NCBI GenBank assembly: GCA_964475685.1
Contig: CAYYXP010000005.1
Coordinates: forward strand, 1 to 9,785
From: CAVVWJ01 sp964475685
Lineage (GTDB): Bacteria > Gemmatimonadota > Gemmatimonadetes > Gemmatimonadales > GWC2-71-9
Direction: 5' to 3'
Length of the DNA: 9,785 bases
The translations under genes were made by a program, and so were the position numbers. The number at the start of each line of letters is the position of its first letter. The first letter of the stretch is position 1. Shown one piece after another: positions 1 to 9,157 of the stretch. The notes under the pieces were generated by a model, which made no database searches, was not told the origin of the DNA, and worked only from the letters and a program-made list of their open reading frames with translations.

Positions 1-191
1 AGGACGTGGCCGTCGAGAACGGTGAGGAGGGTGCCCCGGACGTTGACCAGACCTTCGATGGCCTGCGCGACACCCGGAATGCGGGTGGCGGGCAAACGTG
101 GCAGGATCTCACGCACGATCCCTGCCGGGGCAGCGCAAACCAGCGCACCGATCCGAAAAATGACGGCGTGGAGCGTCGGGGAGTTAGCCAT
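1..191 (-). CDS. CheW-like chemotaxis coupling domain protein, N-terminal part (cut by window edge)
   Basis: Only the first 63 codons are in the window, reading leftwards from an ATG at 191-189. The translation begins MANSPTLHAVIFRIGALVCA and goes on with a V-R-E-I-L-P stretch, R-I-P-G, then E-G-L-V-N-V-R-G and T-L-L-T-V-L-D. This is the typical first half of a CheW domain: a short beta-strand pair, the 'IPG' turn and the 'GxVNxRGxxxxVxD' motif. CheW domains act in the cytoplasm and couple chemoreceptors to the CheA kinase; related domains occur in CheV and in CheA itself. The ATG overlaps the rluD stop by 8 bases (ATGGCTAA), so it could be translated by coupling. No strong Shine-Dalgarno sequence precedes it, only GAG touching the ATG. 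Without the C-terminal half it cannot be told whether this is a stand-alone CheW or a longer protein. Confidence 0.82.
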   Translation of the reverse strand, partial: MANSPTLHAVIFRIGALVCAAPAGIVREILPRLPATRIPGVAQAIEGLVNVRGTLLTVLDGHV

Positions 192-1188
192 CTCTATTGA
201 AGAAAAGAAGATAGCTAAGGGGGTCCGGGTGGGCAACCAAGTCTTCGCCACCCGCTGCAATCAATGCACTCCGGAGATCGGGCGGCCACTCCGAGTGGAA
301 CTCGACGGGGGCCCCCGTGGCGGGGTGGCGGAATGCCAGAACCGCGGCGTGAAGGGCCTGCCTGGGCGTCGCCCCTTCGAGCGCCTCGGCCGCCCGCCGG
401 AGCGGGCCGGTGATGCGCCGGCTGCCCCCGCCTGAATAGACCGGATCCCCGATCACCGGGTGCCCGATATGCTCCAGGTGCACCCGGATCTGGTGAGTGC
501 GCCCGCTATGCAGGTCGAGCCGCAGCAACTCCGCCACGTCGAACCGGGCGACCACGCGAACGTCGGTCCGCGAGGGCCGGCCCGTGGCCGTGACCGTCAT
601 CCGTTTCCTGTCCTGCGGGTGCCGGGCGATCGGGGCTTCGATGGTCGTCGGGCTCTCCGCGAGATGGCCCCACGCCAGCGCCGCGTAGCGGCGGTGGACC
701 TTGCGCGCCGCGATCGCGGCGCCAAGCCGGCGGTGGGCGAGGTCGGTCTTGGCGATCACCATGAGGCCCGACGTGTCGCGATCCAGCCGGTGCACGATGC
801 CCGGCCGGCCCTCGGCCCCGCCCGACAGCGTCGTCCCCCGCGCCACGAGGGCGTTCACCAGCGTATCGTCCCAGTGGCCCGGCGCCGGATGGACCACGAG
901 CCCGGCGGGCTTGTCTATCACCGCCAGGTGCTCGTCCTCGAAGAGGACGTTGAGCGGAATGGAAGCGGGAAGAAGCGTGCGGGGTGGCTCGTCCTCGGGA
1001 AACCGGACCACCACTCGATCGGAGCGGGAGAGGAGGCGGGAGGCCCGGGCCGGCGCGCCGTTCACGCTCACCGCGCCGGCGGCGACCAGCCGCGCCGCCT
1101 GGGTGCGGGAGAGGCCCAGTTGATCGGCGAGAAAACGGTCGAGCCGCTCGGTCGCCGCGACCGAGACCGTGAACGTCAGCTCAGACAG
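184..1188 (-). CDS. rluD: 23S rRNA pseudouridine synthase, RluA/RluD family, with N-terminal S4 domain and a probable CTG start
   Basis: The enzyme converts specific uridines in structured RNA to pseudouridine; RluD itself acts on helix 69 of 23S rRNA. Numbering from CTG at 1188 gives 334 residues, close to the roughly 326 of E. coli RluD. Residues about 15-60 form an S4 RNA-binding domain (E-R-L-D-R-F-L, L-S-R-T-Q-A-A-R-L-V, then V-S-V-N-G). The catalytic domain starts near 80 (V-L-F-E-D-E-H-L-A-V-I-D-K-P-A-G). The catalytic motif is H-R-L-D-R-D-T-S-G-L with Asp136, followed downstream by G-R-T-H-Q-I-R-V-H. There is no ATG, GTG or TTG between the upstream in-frame stop (1266-1264) and the GTG at 1071, which would cut the S4 domain in half. 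CTG at 1188 has GGAG (1202-1199) ten bases upstream and overlaps the lspA stop; CTG at 1179 is the alternative. The position matches B. subtilis ylyB. The exact RNA target is inferred. Confidence 0.93.
   Translation of the reverse strand: MSELTFTVSVAATERLDRFLADQLGLSRTQAARLVAAGAVSVNGAPARASRLLSRSDRVVVRFPEDEPPRTLLPASIPLNVLFEDEHLAVIDKPAGLVVHPAPGHWDDTLVNALVARGTTLSGGAEGRPGIVHRLDRDTSGLMVIAKTDLAHRRLGAAIAARKVHRRYAALAWGHLAESPTTIEAPIARHPQDRKRMTVTATGRPSRTDVRVVARFDVAELLRLDLHSGRTHQIRVHLEHIGHPVIGDPVYSGGGSRRITGPLRRAAEALEGATPRQALHAAVLAFRHPATGAPVEFHSEWPPDLRSALIAAGGEDLVAHPDPLSYLLFFNRDG
208..236 (-). promoter_or_regulatory. Candidate internal promoter for the CheW gene in the 3' end of rluD
   Basis: On the minus strand TTGCCC (236-231), a 17-base spacer and TATCTT (213-208) resemble a sigma-70 promoter with 4/6 matches in each box. 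It lies 17 bases before the cheW ATG, in the only AT-rich stretch near the junction. Candidate only: such pairs also arise by chance. Confidence 0.22.
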
Positions 1189-1711
1189 CCGAGGCGGACT
1201 CCGTTTCGGGACGGCGGGAATCCTCCCGCCAGAGCGAGATGGCGAGCGCGATGGCCCCGCAGCTCACCGCGATATCGGCAACGTTGAACGTCGGCCACCG
1301 GAGGGCGCCGACGCCGACGTCGAGAAAATCGACGACGCCCCGGGAGCTGCGAACGCGGTCGGCGAGGTTGCCGGCCGCTCCGCCGGCGACGAGGCCGAGG
1401 GCGAGCTGGCGGAACCGGTCGCCGGCGGGCGCACTGATGGACATCCGTGTCAGCACGAAGACCGCGAGCAGGGCGACGGCGAAGAAGACCCAGCGGGAAT
1501 AGGGTCCGACGTGGAGCCCGAATGCGGCTCCCTGGTTGTAGACCAGCCGCAGCTGGAACCAGTCCCCGATGACCGAGATCCCCGGCGTGCGCAGAAGCGT
1601 GGCCTCGGCGGCCAGCTTGGTGATCAGGTCGAGGACCACCGTCGTCACCGCCGCTGCCAGGAACACCCGGCGATCGGCACCGGACGCCCCGGTATCAGCG
1701 GCGTTTTCCAT
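1181..1711 (-). CDS. lspA: Lipoprotein signal peptidase (signal peptidase II)
   Basis: This inner-membrane aspartyl protease cleaves the signal peptide of prolipoproteins after the lipobox cysteine has been lipidated. The 176 residues starting at ATG 1711 show the family blocks in order. A first hydrophobic segment lies at about 16-34. V-Y-N-Q-G-A-A-F-G-L (57-66) corresponds to the N-x-G-A-x-F block. A hydrophobic segment follows at about 73-88. G-G-A-A-G-N-L-A-D-R-V (110-120) carries catalytic Asp118. V-V-D-F-L-D and W-P-T-F-N-V-A-D-I-A carry catalytic Asp146, followed by a last membrane helix. The length fits the family (about 160-180). An upstream in-frame start at 1762 would add 17 hydrophilic residues inside the preceding gene. 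ATG 1711 is preferred because purine-rich ribosome-binding sequence precedes it. The gene overlaps the TraR/DksA gene by 17 bases and rluD by 8. The ileS-lspA link is widespread in bacteria. Confidence 0.96.
   Translation of the reverse strand: MENAADTGASGADRRVFLAAAVTTVVLDLITKLAAEATLLRTPGISVIGDWFQLRLVYNQGAAFGLHVGPYSRWVFFAVALLAVFVLTRMSISAPAGDRFRQLALGLVAGGAAGNLADRVRSSRGVVDFLDVGVGALRWPTFNVADIAVSCGAIALAISLWREDSRRPETESASAV
1199..1202 (-). promoter_or_regulatory. Candidate Shine-Dalgarno (GGAG) for the rluD CTG start
   Basis: GGAG lies ten bases upstream of CTG 1188, within the lspA coding region. The spacing is a little long. The other in-frame CTG (1179) has nothing comparable, so this is the main reason to prefer 1188. 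Confidence 0.35.
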
Positions 1712-2077
1712 CTTCCTCTTTCTCCTTGCAGGTGATGCACAACCGGGCATGAGGGAGGGCATCGAGCCGCTCGAAGTTTATCTCCTGCCCGCATTGCTGG
1801 CAGTGACCGAACTTGTCCGGAGTGCCGTAGAGCCGCCGGAGCGCCTCGTTCACATGCCAGAGGTAGCGTCCCTCCTGCGAAGCGAACAGGAACTGCTTCT
1901 CCCGCTCCATCGCATCGGTGCCCTGGTCGGCCATGTGAAACGAATAGGACGACAGGTCGCCGTCGGATGACTGGAGCGTCGCGCTGAAGGACTCGTCGTA
2001 GTACCCGAGCTCCTTCATCACGCGGGCCCGCTCCTCCATGAGACGCTTCTCGAGGTGAGCCAGTTGTTTCTTATTCA

Positions 2078-2078
<1 letters not shown>
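1695..2078 (-). CDS. TraR/DksA-family C4 zinc-finger protein
   Basis: A 127-residue protein with a helical N-terminal half and a C-terminal four-cysteine zinc finger: C-Q-Q-C at 93-96 and C-I-T-C at 114-117. DksA and TraR insert a coiled coil into the secondary channel of RNA polymerase and, with ppGpp, tune transcription initiation. In E. coli DksA the coiled-coil tip carries D-x-x-D-x-A. Here the corresponding stretch reads H-M-A-D-Q-G-T-D-A-M-E-R-E-K (48-61), with three rather than two residues between the aspartates. That resembles the DksA-like proteins encoded beside lspA in other phyla, such as B. subtilis YlyA, more than DksA itself. The family call is firm, but a DksA-type role is not shown. 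The ATG shares one base with the ileS stop (TAATG). The lysine- and glutamate-rich C-terminal codons also form the ribosome-binding region of lspA. Confidence 0.93.
1712..1727 (-). promoter_or_regulatory. Purine-rich ribosome-binding region of lspA
   Basis: On the minus strand AAGGAG (1727-1722) and a second GAGG (1718-1715) precede the ATG at 1711. They lie within the Lys/Glu-rich last codons of the TraR/DksA gene. This favours the start at 1711 over the upstream in-frame ATG at 1762. Confidence 0.6.
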
Positions 2079-5262
<3,184 letters not shown>

Positions 5263-5263
<1 letters not shown>

Positions 5264-6096
5264 CAGGAGAGGCGCTCCACGATCGTGGCGATCAGGCGGG
5301 TGAGCCGCGGCTCGGCACCCGCCGCGGTCGCGATGATCCGCGAGATGTCGGCCGGCTCGAGTGCGTCCGGCAGGCACTGGTCGGTGACAATCGAGATTCC
5401 GATCACCCGCATGCCCTGGTGCGCAGCGACTATCACCTCGGGAACGGTGGACATCCCCACGACATCCGCGCCCATCATCCGCAGCATCCGGTACTCCGCG
5501 CGGGTCTCCAGGTTCGGCCCCGCGACGGCGACGTACACCCCCTCGCGCAACACGATGCCGAGCTCGAGGGCCGCCTTCCGCGCCAGGGCCCGCAGATCCG
5601 AATCGTAGGGGTCGGAGAGGTCGGGAAACCGGGGCCCCAGCCGGTCGTCGTTGGGCCCCACGAGGGGATTGTCGCCGAGGAGATTGATGTGGTCGCTCAG
5701 CAGCACGAGATCGCCCGGCGCCCAGAGCGGGTTCATCCCGCCGCAGGCGTTCGACACCACAAGCGTCCGCGCGCCGAGAGCGTGCATGACACGGACGGGA
5801 AACGTCACCTGGTGGAGGTCGTACCCCTCGTACCGGTGGAATCTGCCCTGCATCGCCACGACCGGCTTCCGTCCCAGCCGCCCGAGCAGGAGCCTGCCCG
5901 CATGGCTCTCGACCGTCGAGAGAGGAAAGCCCGGGATCCTCTCGTAGGGAACCTCGGCCTCGACCTCGATCTCGGCCGTCAGCCCGCCGAGCCCGGTGCC
6001 GAGAATGATCCCGACCGCGGGCTCGAGCGCGCTGCTCGCGCGCACGACATCGACGGCCGCCCGGATCCGGTCGACCAGCGGTGCGGCCGTCGTCAT
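5263..6096 (-). CDS. punA: Purine nucleoside phosphorylase, trimeric (PNP-I) family
   Basis: The enzyme splits purine (deoxy)ribonucleosides with phosphate into free base and (deoxy)ribose-1-phosphate, a purine salvage step in the cytoplasm. The 277 residues match the trimeric family: phosphate-loop-like G-T-G-L-G-G-L (33-39), E-S-H-A-G (63-67), G-R-F-H-R-Y-E-G-Y (84-92), S-N-A-C-G-G-M-N-P (115-123), A-G-P-N-L-E-T-R-A-E-Y-R (192-203, base-contacting Glu197) and G-M-S-T-V-P-E (214-220). The usual V/I-T-N base-recognition position reads I-V-T-D, putting Asp239 where human PNP has Asn243. That Asn favours 6-oxopurines, and the related methylthioadenosine phosphorylases have Asp there, so the preferred base is open. 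The ATG overlaps the yggS stop by four bases (ATGA), and the stop shares a base with the ileS start. In Firmicutes this slot holds ylmFGH and divIVA instead. Confidence 0.94.
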
Positions 6097-6782
6097 GTCT
6101 CCGTCCGGTCTCCGAACAGGACCGTGCCCAGCCGGATCATCGTGGCCCCTTCCTCCACCGCAACACCGTAGTCTCCCGACATCCCCATGGACAGCTCCGG
6201 AAGCCGATGGCCCGCCCGCTCCACCTCATCGCGCAGGTCGCGCAGTAATCGGAATGCCCTGCGCTGTTCCGCCGTGTCGTCGGTGAGCGCGCTCATGGTC
6301 ATCAACCCGCGAACATCGAGGCCGGGAACAACGCGCATGGCGTCGAGCAGCGCCGGCAGCTCCCCCGGCTCCACCCCGCCCTTCTGCCGCTCTCCGGAAC
6401 AGTTCACCTGTACCAGGACGGCCTGCCGTGCACCGGGAGCGAGACGCCGACCCAGTTCGGTGGCCAGATCGAGGCGGTCCACCGAGTGGATGAGTGCGAA
6501 CCGGCCGACGCAGTGGCGCGCCTTGTTCCGCTGCAGCCCGCCGATGAGATGCCACGCCACCGGCAGGTCGCGCAACGCGTCCTGCTTCTCGAGCGCCTCC
6601 TGCACCCGATTCTCCCCGACGTCCTCCAGGCCCGCCGCCACCGCCGCCCTGACCGCTTCCGTCGGATGGGTCTTGGTGACCGCGACGATCCGCACGTCAT
6701 GGGTCCACCCCGAGCCCGCCTGGTGCCGGGCAATGAGGTCGCGAACCTGGGCGAGGCGGCCCGGAAGAGCCTGTAAATCCAT
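6093..6782 (-). CDS. yggS: Pyridoxal-phosphate homeostasis protein, YggS/PROSC (COG0325) family
   Basis: A cytoplasmic, single-domain PLP carrier of the alanine-racemase-like TIM-barrel fold. The family has no proven catalytic reaction but maintains vitamin B6 and amino-acid balance. The 229 residues from ATG 6782 include R-I-V-A-V-T-K-T-H-P, whose Lys37 binds PLP. Then come G-E-N-R-V-Q-E (57-63), W-H-L-I-G-G-L-Q-R-N-K (78-88), V-Q-V-N-C-S-G-E (125-131), G-L-M-T-M (159-163), L-S-M-G-M-S-G-D (198-205) and the phosphate-binding end R-L-G-T-V-L-F-G (218-224). A second in-frame ATG at 6803 would add seven residues (MRVNSKA). The inner one is preferred because family members usually begin shortly before the first helix, and AAAGG sits just upstream of it, though close. 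It is homologous to ylmE of the Firmicutes division/ileS cluster. It overlaps punA by four bases. Confidence 0.95.
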   Translation of the reverse strand: MDLQALPGRLAQVRDLIARHQAGSGWTHDVRIVAVTKTHPTEAVRAAVAAGLEDVGENRVQEALEKQDALRDLPVAWHLIGGLQRNKARHCVGRFALIHSVDRLDLATELGRRLAPGARQAVLVQVNCSGERQKGGVEPGELPALLDAMRVVPGLDVRGLMTMSALTDDTAEQRRAFRLLRDLRDEVERAGHRLPELSMGMSGDYGVAVEEGATMIRLGTVLFGDRTET

Positions 6783-6797
6783 AGCCTTTGAATTTAC
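6773..6797. repeat. Short inverted repeat over the yggS start
   Basis: GTAAAT at 6773-6778 is matched by ATTTAC at 6792-6797, six-base arms around a 13-base centre that contains the ATG at 6782. It is the most AT-rich patch of this otherwise GC-rich region. It could be a weak operator or mRNA hairpin at the start codon, or chance; arms of six bases are not strong evidence. Confidence 0.2.
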
Positions 6798-6835
6798 CCG
6801 CATCGGCGTCCGTGTTGCAGCCCGTCGAGGGAAGA
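6783..6835 (-). other. Only true intergenic gap: DUF2723 gene to yggS
   Basis: Fifty-three bases separate the TAG of the DUF2723 gene (6838-6836) from the preferred yggS start, while all other neighbours overlap. The gap has no convincing terminator hairpin. On the minus strand a loose promoter-like pair can be drawn (CTGCAA at 6820-6815, then TAAATT at 6796-6791 after 18 bases), but it matches the consensus only 3/6 and 4/6. A start of transcription just after it would fall almost on the ATG at 6782. The yggS-to-cheW block may therefore have its own promoter here, but the sequence does not prove it. Confidence 0.3.
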
Positions 6836-9157
6836 CTATGGAGCGGAGCTGTCGCCTGCGGGCAGCGCCGACTGGAGCGCTTCACGGATACCGGGGTTGG
6901 GGGAGAGGCGGCTCGCCGCGTCCACCGCCTTCTCCATCCCGGCCCGGTCGCCCCGGTCGGCATAGGCGTAGACCAGCTGCACGAGAGGGGTCGCGAGACT
7001 CGAGGCGGCCATCGCGCCGGCGCCCTCCAGCGGGCCGCCGTCGCGACGGATCAATCCGGCGTAACGGTACGTCTCCCACGCAAGGCGTTCCGTGGTGGGC
7101 ACGTCGAGGGGCACGCCGGCGAGACGACGGAGGTCGAGATCGGGCGACGTCGTGTCGGGCGGCGCGGGGAGCACCTCGAACCCCATCCCCCGCTGCACAG
7201 CATACTCGCCGAGCCCCCCGATGCTCCGTCCCGTCGTTGACGCCCACACCAGCGGCCGGCGTCCGATGTTCTGCTGCACGATGCTCATGACCACGAGGTC
7301 GCTCGGCAGGAGAAAAGTGCCGTCGCTCAGGGTGCGCGAGATCGGACCGAGCGCGACCCGTTGCGTGCCGCGCACCTGGTAGCCGCGTGAGGCCACGGCG
7401 ATCATCGAATCCGCCATGGTGTGCAGCGGCCAGTCGGGGCGCGGCGCCACTCGCGGCCGCCAGACCGCCGGCAGCGAATCAAGGTCCAGCGGCCTCGCCG
7501 GCGTGTCCCGGAGCTGCCGCATGTACCAGGCGGTGTTGGCCAGCGCCAGGCAGACCACGGTCACGTCCTGCCTGATTCCGGCCACCTCCTGGGCCCACCA
7601 GAGCGGGAAGGTGTCGTTGTCTCCGTAGGTGAAGAGGATCCCGTGCGGGGGGACGCTGTTCAGCAGATCGTAGGCGAAGTCCGCGGCCAACCGAGCGTCG
7701 GCGGTGCCCCGTCTCGTCGCAACCTTCCAATTCAAGGCGACCGGAACGAGCGCGAGGAGCAGGATCGCCGGAGCGAGCCGCCGGAGAGGGGCCCACTTGA
7801 TCCTTGCCGCCCGGGTCATGAGGTCCGCCAGGCCCACCCCCGCCCAGAGTCCCCAAACGACGAAGCTCACGACGAAGAAGTAGTCCCGCTCCCGGACCTC
7901 GTGATCGCCGGGACTGGGATAGATGTCGTACCAGCGGGCGAACCCCGGCTTGAAGTTCATGTACGCGACGAGCCCGAGCCCGGTCACCATGAACAGGGTG
8001 AACAGCATCCACCACCCGGCACGGTCGGCGCGCCGCTGCACCGCGAGCCCGCGCAGGCCAAGCGAGGCGAAGCCGATCGTCGCCAGCGTGCGGAGCGGGA
8101 AGCCGGCCACGACCTGCCCCACCGACCGGGCCCACTGCCAGTCGAAATACACGGCGTAGTCGAGGAGCTGAACGCCGATGAGCCGGAGCGACCGGCCGGC
8201 GTTGCCGATCCCCGAGGCGGCGGTCGGGTCGTCGAAGGGAGTACGGGGGGGATACTGGGCCCGGCGGATCACGGCGAGAAGCGCGTCGAGCGTGGCGGGC
8301 GCCGCCTCGTTGATCATCGGGTGCTGCGCCGAGCGCAGGTAGGGAAAGAGGTACGGAGTCACTCCGACCACCGCGAGCGCGAGGCTCGCGAGGGCGAAGC
8401 CTCCCGCACCCGCCGATGCGGCAAAGACGCCTGCCGCCACGAAGGCCACCGCACCCACGGCGGCGAGCGCCGTGCTGCCGAGTCCGGTGCCCACCAGCAG
8501 CGCCCATACCCCGGCGACGACCGCGACCTGCCCCCATTCCCGCCTCCGCTCCACCGCATCGGCGTCCGGAGACGCGCGCAGCGTCGCCACGAGAAAGGCC
8601 ACGACCGCGGGCCCGGCCAGCAGCGCGAGGAGGTGGTTGCCGACCGAGAGGCCGGCGAGATACACGATCAGCAGGAGCGCGCGCCGGGCGCCCGGCGTTC
8701 CCCGGAGCGTCCGCCAACGGCATGCCAGCCACGACATCGCCCCGATGGTGAACGTCGCGACGGCGTAGACCTCGGTCTCGTTCGAGTTCTGCCACGCGGT
8801 GAAGGTGAAGGCGCCGATGACCGCACCCGCCGCGGCTCCGCCCACGCGGGTGGCCGGTGGGACCGCCCACCCGCGCAGCGCCTCGTGCGCCACCAGAAAG
8901 AAGAACCCCGCCCCCGCCGCGCTCAGGAGCGCGCTCAGTAGATTGGTGCGAAGCGCGTACTCGCCAAAGGGAAAGATGACCGCCCAGACGTGGGCGATCA
9001 TCACGAACAGGGGCGTGCCCGGCGGGTGGGGAATGCCGAGTGTCCTGACCGCGGCGATGAGTTCGCCGGCATCCCAGAACGTCACCGTCGGCGCCAGGGT
9101 GAGCAGATAACCGAGCAGGACAGCCGCGCCGACGGCGACCGCGGCGCGCCAACGCAC
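6836..9157 (-). CDS. DUF2723 polytopic membrane protein (GT117, protein O-mannosyltransferase-like, GT-C fold)
   Basis: A 773-residue membrane protein. The first helix (about 6-24) leads into an external-loop motif F-W-D-A-G-E-L (27-33) with Asp29 and Glu32, followed by G-I-P-H-P-P-G-T-P (41-49). This is the DUF2723 hallmark and resembles the catalytic acidic pair in the first loop of GT-C enzymes such as protein O-mannosyltransferases. Further conserved stretches are N-E-T-E-V-Y-A (126-132), Y-P-S-P-G-D-H-E-V-R-E-R-D-Y (413-426) and Y-G-D-N-D-T-F-P-L-W-W-A-Q-E (511-524). About ten or more hydrophobic segments lie before residue 475. A C-terminal soluble part of about 300 residues ends in a short helical, TPR-like stretch. 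The family probably uses polyprenyl-phosphate sugar at the outer membrane face, but sugar and acceptor are unknown. The GTG start is supported by GGGAGGAG four bases upstream; it shares one base with the folP stop (TAGTG). Confidence 0.9.
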   Translation of the reverse strand: MRWRAAVAVGAAVLLGYLLTLAPTVTFWDAGELIAAVRTLGIPHPPGTPLFVMIAHVWAVIFPFGEYALRTNLLSALLSAAGAGFFFLVAHEALRGWAVPPATRVGGAAAGAVIGAFTFTAWQNSNETEVYAVATFTIGAMSWLACRWRTLRGTPGARRALLLIVYLAGLSVGNHLLALLAGPAVVAFLVATLRASPDADAVERRREWGQVAVVAGVWALLVGTGLGSTALAAVGAVAFVAAGVFAASAGAGGFALASLALAVVGVTPYLFPYLRSAQHPMINEAAPATLDALLAVIRRAQYPPRTPFDDPTAASGIGNAGRSLRLIGVQLLDYAVYFDWQWARSVGQVVAGFPLRTLATIGFASLGLRGLAVQRRADRAGWWMLFTLFMVTGLGLVAYMNFKPGFARWYDIYPSPGDHEVRERDYFFVVSFVVWGLWAGVGLADLMTRAARIKWAPLRRLAPAILLLALVPVALNWKVATRRGTADARLAADFAYDLLNSVPPHGILFTYGDNDTFPLWWAQEVAGIRQDVTVVCLALANTAWYMRQLRDTPARPLDLDSLPAVWRPRVAPRPDWPLHTMADSMIAVASRGYQVRGTQRVALGPISRTLSDGTFLLPSDLVVMSIVQQNIGRRPLVWASTTGRSIGGLGEYAVQRGMGFEVLPAPPDTTSPDLDLRRLAGVPLDVPTTERLAWETYRYAGLIRRDGGPLEGAGAMAASSLATPLVQLVYAYADRGDRAGMEKAVDAASRLSPNPGIREALQSALPAGDSSAP

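Noticed and set aside
460..1287. A 275-codon plus-strand frame opposite rluD.
   Set aside because: Antisense to the pseudouridine synthase catalytic domain; low-complexity translation with no family features.
5264..5300. Possible T-box or other leader riboswitch before ileS.
   Set aside because: ileS begins on the stop codon of punA, so there is no room for a leader, and no T-box features were seen.
5264..5377. An upstream start for ileS at 5377 adding 38 residues.
   Set aside because: The extra residues are Arg/His-rich, lie inside punA and do not resemble an IleRS N terminus. ATG 5263 overlaps the punA stop in the usual operon manner.
7421..8941. A 506-codon plus-strand open frame opposite the DUF2723 gene.
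   Set aside because: The product is Arg/Pro/Glu-rich with no domain and is antisense to a clear membrane protein gene, so it is a compositional shadow.
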